This document shows, piece after piece, positions 25,679 through 34,425 of a stretch of DNA of 38,430 nucleotides. The notes beneath the pieces were generated by a model. It made no database searches. It saw only the letters and a program-made list of their open reading frames with translations, and had not been told where the DNA came from. The stretch covers positions 1-38,430 of the forward strand of contig DGSY01000108.1 in assembly GCA_002394125.1 (NCBI GenBank), given 5' to 3'. The first letter of the stretch is position 1. Each line of letters opens with the position of its first letter. Both the position numbers and the translations under genes were made by a program. Source of the stretch: Ruminococcus sp. UBA4350. GTDB taxonomy: Bacteria > Bacillota > Clostridia > Oscillospirales > Ruminococcaceae.

Positions 25679-26101
25679 TCACCGGCTGTTTGCCAGCCGC
25701 TCCGTCACCTCTGCATATTCTTCCTCGGTCAGCGCACCGTCCTCATAGAGCAGCCGGAACTTCTCCGCAGCCTCAGCGCGGTCCTGCTCGCGGAGCCTTC
25801 TGCCCCTGACGATCCCGACAATGCCGGAAACCGTATAAACCACTCCCTGCACCAGCAGGAGAATGCCGAGCATCCGCCCGCCCTCCAGCATGAGCGCCGT
25901 CCCGATGGCCTCGGCAAGCTTGGCCAGCAGCGGAAAGATCAGCAGCGCATCCTCATGCTTTGCCTGCGGCACAGCTGCCCGCAGACCGTAAAGATACACC
26001 AGAAGCGCAGCGCCGGCCGCCGCCATGATGATCCCGACGATCAGAGTGATCTGACCGGCCAGCAGCATTTTGCCGCCGCGGGAGCGCTTCGGCTTTGCCA
26101 T
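25679..26101 (-). CDS. Small membrane protein with C-terminal SHOCT domain
   Basis: The 140-aa protein has a basic start (MAKPKRSRGGK), a membrane segment at about 12-36 (MLLAGQITLIVGIIMAAAGA), and one or two further hydrophobic segments at about 50-95. Its C-terminal SHOCT motif is KFRLLYEDGALTEEEYAEV. SHOCT is a short helical module that is often found at the ends of membrane proteins and may mediate oligomerisation. No enzyme motif is present. It lies 12 bp from recJ and 49 bp from rel, so it should be expressed with them, but no functional link is known. Confidence 0.8.
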   Translation of the reverse strand: MAKPKRSRGGKMLLAGQITLIVGIIMAAAGAALLVYLYGLRAAVPQAKHEDALLIFPLLAKLAEAIGTALMLEGGRMLGILLLVQGVVYTVSGIVGIVRGRRLREQDRAEAAEKFRLLYEDGALTEEEYAEVTERLANSR

Positions 26102-26113
26102 AACGCTTCCTCC

Positions 26114-28156
26114 TTATACGGACTGTGCGCGGGCGAGGATCTGTCGGTATGCGGCCGATTCGTTCAGCTCGCGCTTCCTCCGGACAGGCACCGCCCGCAG
26201 CGTCTCCGTGACCGCGTCAAATTCCAGCAGCTCCAGCTCGCTGAAAATATCCGCGATCATCCGCGCACGGCAGCGGTTCATGCCGGTATTTTGCAGCCTG
26301 CCGCAGATCTGCGTGATCGTCAGCGGCGCCTGCTGCACCATTTGATAGACCGCGACCAGATCGCGCCGGTGCGGACACATTCTCTGATAATAGGCCGGTG
26401 CGGGGAGCTGCTCGCCGCGGCAGTAGGCCTCATATGCCGCCTGCGCCGCGATCGCCTGCTCCTGTGCGCGCTCCGATTCGCGGAAATCCTCCGCACGGAG
26501 CGTCAGCGACGGTCTGCCGTTGTATTCGCCGGCCTCCGCTTCGATCAGGAAATCGAGCTTCTGTCCCGGCAGAATGCCGGTCTCCTCCGGCCGCACCCGG
26601 AACATCAGCACCTCATGCTGCACATTCCCGCTGCGCAGCCGGATCTTTGTATGCGCACCGCCCGACAGCGGCACCAGCTCCGTGACCGTCATCTCCGGCA
26701 GCACGAACCGCGGCTTCGGATTACCTGCGCCGAACGGCTCCAGAACCGAGAGCCCCGCGACATTCTCCGGCGTCAGCTTCTGCGGCTCCAGCGCCCGCTC
26801 CGCCTGCACCGTCATGACCGGCATCTGCGGATGCTGCGCGGCTGCATAGGCTTCGATCGCCGCAAAGAACGCATCCCGCTCTGCGTCTGCGACCGTAAAG
26901 CCGCCCGCGCCGGGATGCCCGCCGTAGCGCACCAGATGTTCTTCGCAGGCCTTCAGACATTCAAATACCGAAAATGCGCCGAAGCTCCGCGCCGAACCGC
27001 GGTAGCCGCCCTCCTCATCCTTTGCCATGAGGAAGCAGGGCTTCCCGAAGCGCTCCATGAGTCTCGCCGCGACAATGCCGATCACGCCGTGATGCCAGCC
27101 CTCGCCGGCAAACACCAGCACGCGCTGATTCAGCAGCTTCGGCTGCTTCGCGATCTCCGCCATGATCTCCGCGGTGATCTTCTGCTCGGTCTCGCGGCGC
27201 TCATTGTTCAGCGCATGAAGCTGACCGGCCAGAAGCTGTGCTTCATCCGGATCGTCGGTCAGCAGGAGCTTTGCCGCGACCGACGCCGATGCAAAGCGTC
27301 CGGCTGCATTGATGCGCGGAATCAGCTGAAAGGCTGCCGTCTGTGCGCTGACCGGCTTTCCCTCGTCAATGCCGCAGACCGCCATCAGCGAGATCAGTCC
27401 CATGCGCTCCGTATTTGCAAGGAGCTGTAAGCCGCGCTGCACGATGAAGCGGTTCTCACCGTCCAGCGGCATGACATCCGCGATCGTCGCAAGTGCGGCC
27501 AGATCGCCGAACTGCTCCATAGCAGGCTCCCAGTCGCCGCCGTCGAGCGCCGCGATCAGCTTCAGCACGACCACCGCCCCGCAGATCGTCTTATAGGGCG
27601 AGGGGCAGTCCGGCCGGAACGGATCCACGACCGCCGCCGCTTCCGGCAATTCGTCGCCGGGACGGTGATGGTCTGTCACGACCAGCTCCATGCCCATCTC
27701 GCGGATCGCCCTTGCCTCCTCGATTGCCGAGATGCCGTTATCGACCGTGATGATGAGGGAAACGCCCTCCTCATGCAGCTCGCGCAGGCGGTCCGTGCGC
27801 ATTCCGTAGCCCTCTTTCCGGGTCGGAATATACCACTGCGCATCCGCGCCGGCGCAGAGCAGCCAGTCCGTCAGCATGACCGTCGAGGTCACGCCGTCAC
27901 AGTCATAGTCTCCGTAGACACAGATGCGCTCGCCGCTGTCCACAGCAGCAAGGATCCGCTCAACGGCCTTATCCATATCGCGCAGCAAAAAAGGATCAGT
28001 CAGCTCCGAGACATTGAGCGCCTGCTGCGCCGCCTCGATCGTTTCAATGCCGCGGGATACAAGGATCTCCGCGCAGAGCTGCGTAATGCCGCCCTGTTTC
28101 GCAAGCAGCTCCGCCTTTCTGATATCCGGCGCGCCGATCTGCCACCGTTTGCGCAA
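26114..28156 (-). CDS. recJ: Single-stranded-DNA-specific exonuclease RecJ
   Basis: RecJ degrades single-stranded DNA 5'-3' in recombination and mismatch repair. The 680-aa protein has the DHH phosphoesterase motifs: CVYGDYDCDGVTSTVML at about 80, LIITVDNGISAIEEA at about 133, and VVTDHHRPGDELPEA at about 160. The DHHA1 domain includes VFAGEGWHHGVIGIVAARL and VRYGGHPGAGGFTV. The RecJ OB domain (EPFGAGNPKPRFVL) follows at about 465-560. An extra C-terminal region of about 100 residues (after about 575, helical) is common in Clostridia and uncharacterised. It is the first gene of recJ-SHOCT-rel behind the promoter at 28253-28281. Confidence 0.96.
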   Translation of the reverse strand: MRKRWQIGAPDIRKAELLAKQGGITQLCAEILVSRGIETIEAAQQALNVSELTDPFLLRDMDKAVERILAAVDSGERICVYGDYDCDGVTSTVMLTDWLLCAGADAQWYIPTRKEGYGMRTDRLRELHEEGVSLIITVDNGISAIEEARAIREMGMELVVTDHHRPGDELPEAAAVVDPFRPDCPSPYKTICGAVVVLKLIAALDGGDWEPAMEQFGDLAALATIADVMPLDGENRFIVQRGLQLLANTERMGLISLMAVCGIDEGKPVSAQTAAFQLIPRINAAGRFASASVAAKLLLTDDPDEAQLLAGQLHALNNERRETEQKITAEIMAEIAKQPKLLNQRVLVFAGEGWHHGVIGIVAARLMERFGKPCFLMAKDEEGGYRGSARSFGAFSVFECLKACEEHLVRYGGHPGAGGFTVADAERDAFFAAIEAYAAAQHPQMPVMTVQAERALEPQKLTPENVAGLSVLEPFGAGNPKPRFVLPEMTVTELVPLSGGAHTKIRLRSGNVQHEVLMFRVRPEETGILPGQKLDFLIEAEAGEYNGRPSLTLRAEDFRESERAQEQAIAAQAAYEAYCRGEQLPAPAYYQRMCPHRRDLVAVYQMVQQAPLTITQICGRLQNTGMNRCRARMIADIFSELELLEFDAVTETLRAVPVRRKRELNESAAYRQILARAQSV

Positions 28157-28252
28157 ATCCTTTCACCTCCGCTTTCCTGATATGATGCATGAACCGATGC
28201 GCCCCGCGAAAGCAGCGGCGTCACCGGCTGTGTATGATTATCCTATTATAAC

Positions 28253-28281
28253 AGTATAGCATTTTCGGGCTGAAAAAGCAA
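28253..28281 (-). promoter_or_regulatory. Probable sigma-A promoter of recJ-SHOCT-rel
   Basis: On the minus strand TTGCTT (28281-28276) and TATACT (28258-28253) are 17 bp apart. A second TATAAT-like box just downstream (about 28245-28250) lacks a good -35. The distance to the recJ ATG is about 97 bp. Confidence 0.55.
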
Positions 28282-28310
28282 GACTTCCCGGGACTTTTCC
28301 GCGCTTCATA

Positions 28311-28347
28311 CAAAAAATGCCCGCACAGGGTTGTATTCCCCGTGCGG
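28311..28347 (-). terminator. Intrinsic terminator of the Wzz-like gene
   Basis: On the minus strand CCGCACGGGG (28347-28338) pairs with CCCTGTGCGG (28330-28321) apart from one opposed base, over a 7-nt loop. GCATTTTTTG follows. It is 18 bp after the stop at 28365. Confidence 0.82.
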
Positions 28348-28364
28348 ACATTATCGTCATCTGT

Positions 28365-29945
28365 TTATGATTTATCAGTTTCGTCAGCCGGCTCGTCCTT
28401 GGTCTCTGCGTCGCTCGCCGGCGCATCCTTCGGCTCATCGCCGCCGCCCGCAGCGCCTGCCGCACCTGCTGCCGCAGCCTGAACCGCTGCTTCTTTCTCA
28501 GCGCGCTTCTTCTTTGTGCCGTCCACAAGTCCGGCCACAAAGCTGTAGCCAATGTAGAAAATGAAGATCAGTGCTTCTGCGCCGACACACGGAACGATCG
28601 CCTTGGAGATACCGCTCTTGACAGTCGTTGCCGCATCGTATGCAGCCGGCACGAGAACGTTGAAGGCATTTCCGAGCGAAACATTCTGATAGTAGTCATC
28701 CGCCGTCTTTTCGACGAGCTCGATCATTTCGTTGACCTTCTTGTTGACCTTTTCAAGATCCTTCTCAATGCGCTCTGTTTTATCCTCGCTGTTGGCGATC
28801 GTATTCTTTTTCAGTGTCTGAAGGCGCTGCTTGTAATAAGCGATGCTCTGCTTTGTCTCGGAAAGATTCGCCTGTGCAGTGATTCTGCGGTTGATGAGCT
28901 TGTCATATTCCTCAGAGGAAACCGTTGTCTCGGTGTTCGCAACGCTGTCAGAGAAGATGATGACCTGATCCTTTTCATAGGAATCGAATGCAGCCTGGAT
29001 CGCATCCAGCGTTTCCTGATCCGTGACCTGCTGGCGTTCGAGATTCTCGATCCGGTACTCATAGTATGCCTGAAGCCGAACCTTATCCTTGGTGATATTG
29101 TTGACGCTCAGGTAGGAGGAGATCAGATCCAGATCCAGATCCTGGATCGAGCTGATCGCAGTTTTCAGATCCGCAAAGGTATAACCGGTCACAGACGAAC
29201 GGAACCGTGTGGAATCGTCATTGGAAAGGCTGGTGACATAGCGGTTGAGCTGCTTGAGGGAATCGCGGAACAGATCCACAGCCTCTGCATAGTCATAATC
29301 CTTGTAATCCTGCGCACTGAGTGAAACGCCGAGTGCTTCGTTATAGCCGAACTGCTCATAGAAGTAATTACGGTATGCATCAAGCATCGCGTTCAGCAGC
29401 TGCACAGCCTCTGTACGGGTGATTTCGGCTTCTTTGTAATTAAAGGTGAGATTGTACTGGGTCGAAAACCAGGAAACATCCAGCATGGCGTTTGCAGCAG
29501 AAAGCTGTCCGCTTGTCGCATTCTCATAAACATTCCGGTAGGTGTTGAGACGCTGATACGCATCCTCCGGCATCTTTCCCTCGATCTCCATGCCGCGGCG
29601 CACCGGCTCCAGCAGCGCGGGATCCATCTCGCAGGCCTCCAGCGCTTCGCTGATGATGCGCGGCGCTTTCAGTGTGTTCCAGTCGAAGGTCGTGCCGTCC
29701 GGATTCTTGCCCTTTTCAATGCCCTTGTAATTGAAGCTGACGACCGCACGGACCGGATTCGAGGATGTTGTTGTAAAGAACATACTCGCGCCGCCGATCA
29801 GACCGCCGACAAGGATCGAGACCATCAGCCAGACAGCAAAGTATCTTTTCAGCTTCCGGAAAATCGTTGAAAAGGAAATTACGACCTCTTCCTCCTCATG
29901 CTTTTCCTCCTGCTTCAGGATCAGATTCACATTTTGTTCTGCCAT
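28365..29945 (-). CDS. Wzz-like (chain-length determinant type) membrane protein with long coiled coil
   Basis: The 526-aa protein has a short cytosolic N-terminus (acidic KQEEKHEEEE, then VVISFSTIFRKLKRYFAVWL). A first membrane segment lies at about 37-60, a large outside region of about 400 residues is mostly helical, and a second segment lies at about 455-480 (SKAIVPCVGAEALIFIFYIG). The Ala/Gly/Asp/Glu tail is low-complexity. Two flanking membrane segments around an outside coiled coil is the layout of polysaccharide co-polymerases (Wzz/CpsC), but no partner kinase or glycosyltransferase genes are near. The family call is therefore moderate. The start at 29945 is chosen for its GGAGGC site 8 bp upstream; 23 further open codons upstream look like leader. 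Confidence 0.65.
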   Translation of the reverse strand: MAEQNVNLILKQEEKHEEEEVVISFSTIFRKLKRYFAVWLMVSILVGGLIGGASMFFTTTSSNPVRAVVSFNYKGIEKGKNPDGTTFDWNTLKAPRIISEALEACEMDPALLEPVRRGMEIEGKMPEDAYQRLNTYRNVYENATSGQLSAANAMLDVSWFSTQYNLTFNYKEAEITRTEAVQLLNAMLDAYRNYFYEQFGYNEALGVSLSAQDYKDYDYAEAVDLFRDSLKQLNRYVTSLSNDDSTRFRSSVTGYTFADLKTAISSIQDLDLDLISSYLSVNNITKDKVRLQAYYEYRIENLERQQVTDQETLDAIQAAFDSYEKDQVIIFSDSVANTETTVSSEEYDKLINRRITAQANLSETKQSIAYYKQRLQTLKKNTIANSEDKTERIEKDLEKVNKKVNEMIELVEKTADDYYQNVSLGNAFNVLVPAAYDAATTVKSGISKAIVPCVGAEALIFIFYIGYSFVAGLVDGTKKKRAEKEAAVQAAAAGAAGAAGGGDEPKDAPASDAETKDEPADETDKS

Positions 29946-30027
29946 TTCAAAGCCTCCGTTTTCACTTCTCAATGCACATATTTCATCTTTCCGCACGCAT
30001 CCGTGCGGATGCACAAACCTAATATGT

Positions 30028-30056
30028 AGTATATCACATTTCGCATTTCAGCGCAA
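30028..30056 (-). promoter_or_regulatory. Probable promoter of the Wzz-like gene
   Basis: On the minus strand TTGCGC (30056-30051) and TATACT (30033-30028) are 17 bp apart, about 83 bp before the ATG at 29945. Between this and the DUF4230 promoter (30057-30223) I see no gene or clear signal. Confidence 0.5.
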
Positions 30057-30223
30057 GAACAAAAGCAGGCGAACGCCGATTTTCTCTTTTTTGCACAAAA
30101 TCAGATATGCGCCGCCCTGAATACTGCCCATTTTCGCCGCCTTCCGCGGCCGGCGTATGCAGCAGATTTTTCCTGCGGATGCGGCGATGCGTCCGGCGAT
30201 TTTACTAATTACTTCCGGGGATA

Positions 30224-30252
30224 TTGACAAATTTTCCTTATTATGATATAAT
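30224..30252 (+). promoter_or_regulatory. Perfect-consensus sigma-A promoter of the DUF4230 gene
   Basis: TTGACA (30224-30229) and TATAAT (30247-30252) are separated by 17 bp in an AT-rich spacer. The start codon at 30309 is 56 bp further on. The leader holds CTGTC (30265-30269) and GACAG (30288-30292), which could pair. This is among the best promoters in the window. Confidence 0.85.
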
Positions 30253-30308
30253 ATGTCAAACAGTCCTGTCGGTTTATGTCGATTCGGACAGAAAAGGAGC
30301 GTGCAAAT

Positions 30309-31082
30309 ATGAAGATCAAAAAAATCATCGCGGCGGCGATAGCAGTTGTTGTTCTGATCGGCGGTGCGGGGCTCGGATTTATGAGCTGGCATAATCATCA
30401 GATGCAGACCTTAAGAAGCGAGATGATTGCGCAGCAGGAAGCAAATGATGAACTTCAAAAAGCCATCAATGATTTAGCAAATAAATATAATATAAAGATA
30501 GAAGATGACAGCACTTTCAAGACAGTTGTAAATAATCTGAAATCCAAATTCGACAAGTATTTCCAGCGTGAAAACTATGTATTGGATGCAAAAGAAGTGA
30601 CATCCAAAATATCGGATATCAGTGAACTGGGAACGATAAAATACGAGTATAAATGCGTTGGCATAAAGGATGTCCAAAAAAATATCAAGTACCTAAATGT
30701 GAACAATCCTTTTGAGGATAAAACACTGATTGTTGAAGGAAACGGAACTATTAAAGCGGGGATTGATTTATCCGAAGTGAAAATAAAATGCGATCATGAC
30801 AAAAAAATCGTATATGTCACTATACCAAAATCAAAAATACTCTCCAATGAATTGGATGAAGATGTCCATCCAGTAAAAGAAGAAGAGTCCTGGTGGAATC
30901 AGATATCGACCGATGACCAAAATGATGTTCGTCAGCAAATCAAAGATAAGGGAGTTGAATGCGCGGAAAGAAGCAATATATATGAGCTGTCGGAAAACAA
31001 GGCACAGCAGGTGATCAAAGACCTAATCGGCGAGATCCAAAAAGGAAAAGGCGATTACGAAGTCCAATTCACAACAGCATAA
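30309..31082 (+). CDS. DUF4230 family membrane-anchored protein
   Basis: The 257-aa protein begins MKIKKIIAAAIAVVVLIGG, a single N-terminal anchor or uncleaved signal (about 5-24). A short coiled coil follows (about 30-55), then the DUF4230 domain, recognised from GTIKAGIDLSEVKIKCD, VYVTIPKSKILSNELDED and the late helical KAQQVIKDLIGEI. The function of the family is not known; it acts outside the membrane. The start at 30309 is set by AAAGGAG upstream; the frame is open 11 codons earlier. The gene is distinctly more AT-rich than its neighbours, uses more AAA/ATA codons, and has its own perfect promoter and terminator. This suggests a separately acquired, well-expressed cassette. Confidence 0.85.
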   Translation: MKIKKIIAAAIAVVVLIGGAGLGFMSWHNHQMQTLRSEMIAQQEANDELQKAINDLANKYNIKIEDDSTFKTVVNNLKSKFDKYFQRENYVLDAKEVTSKISDISELGTIKYEYKCVGIKDVQKNIKYLNVNNPFEDKTLIVEGNGTIKAGIDLSEVKIKCDHDKKIVYVTIPKSKILSNELDEDVHPVKEEESWWNQISTDDQNDVRQQIKDKGVECAERSNIYELSENKAQQVIKDLIGEIQKGKGDYEVQFTTA

Positions 31083-31091
31083 TAATACATC

Positions 31092-31123
31092 AGCAGGCAC
31101 ACCGGCGGGCGTGCCTGCTTTTC
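31092..31123 (+). terminator. Intrinsic terminator of the DUF4230 gene
   Basis: AGCAGGCAC (31092-31100) pairs perfectly with GTGCCTGCT (31111-31119) across 10 nt, and TTTTC follows. It starts 9 bp after the stop codon. Confidence 0.85.
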
Positions 31124-31134
31124 GCATTTTCCCA

Positions 31135-31163
31135 TTGCATTTTTCTGCGAATTGTGCTATAAT
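31135..31163 (+). promoter_or_regulatory. Sigma-A promoter of the DUF1846 gene
   Basis: TTGCAT (31135-31140) and TATAAT (31158-31163) are 17 bp apart, just after the DUF4230 terminator. The ATG at 31209 is 45 bp downstream of the -10 box, with AAAGGA as ribosome binding site. Confidence 0.8.
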
Positions 31164-31208
31164 AATACAGTATATGAAAACGGAACAGCGTCAGAAAGGA
31201 ATGTGCGT

Positions 31209-32699
31209 ATGAAAAAGAAATCTTTGGCCTTTGACAATGCGAAATACCTGAAAACGCAGTCTGAGCATATCCGCGAACGGATCGCACAGTTCGGCGGCAG
31301 ACTGTATCTGGAATTCGGCGGCAAGCTCTACGACGATTATCATGCATCGCGTGTGCTGCCGGGCTTTCAGCCGGACAGCAAGCTGAGAATGCTCCTGCAA
31401 ATGAAAAAGCAGGTCGAGATCGTCATTGCGATCAACGCCTCCGATATCGAGCAGAACCGCATCCGCGGCGACCTCGGCATCACCTACGATACCGATGTGC
31501 TGCGCCTGATCGGACTGTTCCGCAAGCGCGGGCTCTATGTCGGCAGCGTCGTCATGACGCGCTATACCGGCGAGCCGGCTGCGGATAAATTCCAGAAGCG
31601 TCTGGAATCGCTCGGCATCCGCGTCTACCGGCATTATCCGATCGAGGGCTATCCGTCCAATCTCCCGCTGATCCTTTCCGAGGACGGCTTCGGCAGAAAT
31701 GAGTACATCGAGGTCAGCCGTCAGCTCGTTGTCGTGACCGCACCCGGCCCCGGCAGCGGCAAAATGGCGGTCTGCCTCTCGCAGATCTATCAGGAGCATC
31801 AGCGCGGCAATGAAGCGGGCTATGCGAAATTCGAGACCTTCCCAATCTGGAATCTGCCGCTGAAGCATCCGGTCAATGTCGCCTATGAAGCCGCGACCGC
31901 CGACCTCAATGATGTCAATATGATCGACCCGTTCCACCTCGATGCCTATAACAAAACTGCGGTCAACTATAACCGCGATGTCGAGGTCTTCCCGGTGCTG
32001 CGGTCGATGTTCGATCAGATCTACGGCACCTCGCCCTATCAGTCGCCGACCGACATGGGCGTGAATATGGCCGGCTTCTGCATCGTCGATGACGAAGCAG
32101 CAAAGGCGGCATCCCGTCAGGAGATCATCCGGCGGTATTTCAGCGAGCGCTGCGATCTGCGGCAGGGCAAATCCGACGCGGAGACCGTTGCAAAGCTTGA
32201 ACTGCTGATGCGGCAGATGAATCTGACCGAGGACGAGCGGCCTGTCATTGCATCAGCGCGTGCGCTGGCAGACAAGACCGGCGAGCCCGCGGCGGCATTG
32301 CAGCTCCCGAACGGCAAAATTGTCACCGGCAAGACCTCCGATCTCATGGGCTGCTGCTCGACGATGCTGCTGAATGCGCTCAAATCGCTCGGCCGGATCA
32401 ATGACGCGATCCTGCTGCTCAGTCCGACCGTCATCGAGCCGATCCAGCATCTCAAGACCGATCATCTCGGCAATGAGAATCCGCGCCTGCATACCGATGA
32501 AACACTGGTCGCGCTTTCCATTTCCGCCGCGACGAACCCGACCGCAGAGCGCGCCATGACACAGCTTGCAAAGCTCCGCGGCTGCGAGATGCATTCGACC
32601 GTCATTCTCTCGCAGGTCGATGAGCGCACGCTCAAGCGCCTCGGCATCAATCTGACCTGCGATCCGCAGTTCCAGAGCAACCGTCTCTATCAGCGCTGA
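31209..32699 (+). CDS. DUF1846/UPF0371 family protein
   Basis: The 496-aa cytosolic protein belongs to a conserved family of unknown function. Diagnostic stretches are FDNAKYLKTQSEHIRERI, LYLEFGGKLYDDYHASRVLP and GFQPDSKLRMLLQMK. A glycine-rich P-loop-like segment, VVVTAPGPGSGKMAVCLSQI, lies at about 175-195, followed by PFHLDAYNKTAVNYNRDVE. The P-loop-like motif suggests nucleotide binding, but no reaction has been assigned as far as I know. The length is typical. The start at 31209 matches the ribosome binding site and the family's usual N-terminus. A small membrane-protein gene follows after 23 bp. Confidence 0.93.
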   Translation: MKKKSLAFDNAKYLKTQSEHIRERIAQFGGRLYLEFGGKLYDDYHASRVLPGFQPDSKLRMLLQMKKQVEIVIAINASDIEQNRIRGDLGITYDTDVLRLIGLFRKRGLYVGSVVMTRYTGEPAADKFQKRLESLGIRVYRHYPIEGYPSNLPLILSEDGFGRNEYIEVSRQLVVVTAPGPGSGKMAVCLSQIYQEHQRGNEAGYAKFETFPIWNLPLKHPVNVAYEAATADLNDVNMIDPFHLDAYNKTAVNYNRDVEVFPVLRSMFDQIYGTSPYQSPTDMGVNMAGFCIVDDEAAKAASRQEIIRRYFSERCDLRQGKSDAETVAKLELLMRQMNLTEDERPVIASARALADKTGEPAAALQLPNGKIVTGKTSDLMGCCSTMLLNALKSLGRINDAILLLSPTVIEPIQHLKTDHLGNENPRLHTDETLVALSISAATNPTAERAMTQLAKLRGCEMHSTVILSQVDERTLKRLGINLTCDPQFQSNRLYQR

Positions 32700-32722
32700 A
32701 CAAATCATATGAGGAACCGATT

Positions 32723-33064
32723 ATGGATAAACAGACCTTTCTTGCGCAGTATGTAAACTATTCCGATGCAGACCTGAAGCTGATCCGCGATACACAGCAG
32801 GAAATGTATTCCGAGGAGGAAATGGGCTGGATCGAGGAGCTGATCGAAGCGAGATCCGCGTATTATCAGGAAAAGGCAAGGCCGGATACATGGCTCTGCG
32901 TGGTCAGCCTGATCATTCCGCTGTTCGGCATCATTGCCGGCATCATCTACAAAACGACGGATAAGCCGGAGGATCAGAAAACAGGCCGCCGCTGCCTGAT
33001 CGCGGGTATCATCGGACTGATCCTCTGGGTGATGTTCGTATTCACCGGCCCGATCCGCTTCTGA
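32723..33064 (+). CDS. Small two-pass membrane protein, unknown
   Basis: The 113-aa protein has a soluble acidic N-terminal half (about 1-52, YSEEEMGWIEELIEARSAYY) that may form helices. Two membrane segments follow: about 55-77 (TWLCVVSLIIPLFGIIAGII) and about 92-110 (CLIAGIIGLILWVMFVFTG), joined by a polar loop. I do not recognise a named family. A TGAGG ribosome binding site and the 23-bp spacing put it in one transcript with the DUF1846 gene. The 71 bp after its stop show no terminator that I trust. Confidence 0.65.
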   Translation: MDKQTFLAQYVNYSDADLKLIRDTQQEMYSEEEMGWIEELIEARSAYYQEKARPDTWLCVVSLIIPLFGIIAGIIYKTTDKPEDQKTGRRCLIAGIIGLILWVMFVFTGPIRF

Positions 33065-33135
33065 CCGAAAAAAAGCCGCATCTCAGCAAATTCTGCGAGC
33101 CTGTACGGGGCGCCGTTGCCTGTGAGGTAAACGAT

Positions 33136-34218
33136 ATGAAGCTGATCCGTTCGCTCCTGCTCTGCGCAGGAGGTCTGCTCTGTCTGGCCGGATGCACACA
33201 CAAGCCGGCGCAGTCCGATGCGGAATCCCCCGCATCCTCCGCAGTTCAGACAACAGTCTCCGCCGCGGAGACAACCACGGAAACAATACCGGAAACTGTT
33301 ACTGAAACGGCCGCAGAAACCACATCGGAAGCTGCGGCCGAAGCTGTCTTTGATCCGGCAGATATCCCGCCCTACAGCGGCAAGCCGTTCTGCACGGTCA
33401 ACGGCAATATCCCGTTTTTCAGCGAGCCCTTTCCCGCTGAGCATTATGAATATTACAGCCCGCTGGATGCGCTCGGACGCTGCGGTGTCTGCGAGGCCTG
33501 CATCAGCGAGGATATGCTCCCGCAGGAAAAGCGCGGCAGCATCGGCGAGGTCAGGCCCTCCGGCTGGCATCTGATCCGCTATGACGGCCTTGTGGACGGC
33601 AATTATCTCTATAACCGCTGCCACCTGATCGCGCATATGCTGACCGGACAGAATGCGAATGCATCCAATCTCATCACTGGCACCCGCTACCTGAACAAGG
33701 AGGGAATGCTGCCCTTTGAGATCATGACGGTGAACTATATCCGTGAAAGCGGGAACCATGTGCTGTACCGCGTCACGCCGGTTTTCACCGGAGAGAATCT
33801 GCTTGCGGACGGTGTTCTCATGGAGGCGCTGTCTCTGGAGGACGGCGGCAGCGGGCTTTGCTTCAATGTCTACTGCTACAATGTGCATCCGGGCATTGAG
33901 ATCGACTATACAAACGGTGACAGCCGCCTTGCGGAATCTGCGGAGACCGCACCGGCAGAGCGCGTGCTCCCGCAGACGGAGGAAACGCAGACAGCAGAGC
34001 CCGTGCAGACAGAAACAGAAGCCGTGACAGCGCCGCCCGCGCCGGTACAGAGCGATGCCGCGGCAGACTATATCCTCAATACGAATACGATGCGCTTTCA
34101 TAAGCCGGACTGTCCGTCTGTGGAGGATATCAGTGACCGGAACAAGGCTCCGTATTCCGGCAGCCGCGAGGAGCTGCTGGCAATCGGCTATGCGCCCTGC
34201 AAGCGCTGTCAGCCCTGA
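33136..34218 (+). CDS. Surface lipoprotein DNA/RNA non-specific endonuclease with C-terminal Ada-like zinc-type module
   Basis: The 360-aa protein starts with a lipoprotein signal (LLLCAGGLLCLAGC, lipobox Cys at about 20). A Thr/Glu/Ala-rich linker follows to about 75. The nuclease domain of the EndA/DNase NS-2 type spans about 85-255. Its core is LYNRCHLIAHMLTGQNAN, with the catalytic His in RCHLIA, followed by NLITGTRYLNKEGM. After a second Thr/Glu/Pro linker, residues about 312-360 form a small module with FHKPDCPSVEDI and GYAPCKRCQP, a Cys pattern shared with Ada-type metal sites and common at the ends of such nucleases. The protein should sit outside on the membrane and digest nucleic acid for nutrition or DNA uptake. 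Confidence 0.9.
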   Translation: MKLIRSLLLCAGGLLCLAGCTHKPAQSDAESPASSAVQTTVSAAETTTETIPETVTETAAETTSEAAAEAVFDPADIPPYSGKPFCTVNGNIPFFSEPFPAEHYEYYSPLDALGRCGVCEACISEDMLPQEKRGSIGEVRPSGWHLIRYDGLVDGNYLYNRCHLIAHMLTGQNANASNLITGTRYLNKEGMLPFEIMTVNYIRESGNHVLYRVTPVFTGENLLADGVLMEALSLEDGGSGLCFNVYCYNVHPGIEIDYTNGDSRLAESAETAPAERVLPQTEETQTAEPVQTETEAVTAPPAPVQSDAAADYILNTNTMRFHKPDCPSVEDISDRNKAPYSGSREELLAIGYAPCKRCQP

Positions 34219-34323
34219 ATCATGATTTTGCATCCTCCGGCCGGTATACCTTTTAATATGGAAACACCGCCGCCTCCATTGCGGAAGCACTGCATAAAAT
34301 TTGTCATTTTCCCCGCAATTCAC

Positions 34324-34352
34324 TTGACAATCCGCCGGAATTATGGTATGAT
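34324..34352 (+). promoter_or_regulatory. Sigma-A promoter of the 34426 gene
   Basis: TTGACA (34324-34329) and TATGAT (34347-34352) are 17 bp apart, 73 bp before the ATG. The rest of the 207-bp gap (34219-34425) shows no gene; no clear terminator for the nuclease gene was found. Confidence 0.78.
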
Positions 34353-34425
34353 AGACTAAATACGAATTGCCGTTTTTGCGGTATTCGATTTATTGTGAAA
34401 TCATATATGCTGAGGAGGCAAAGTC

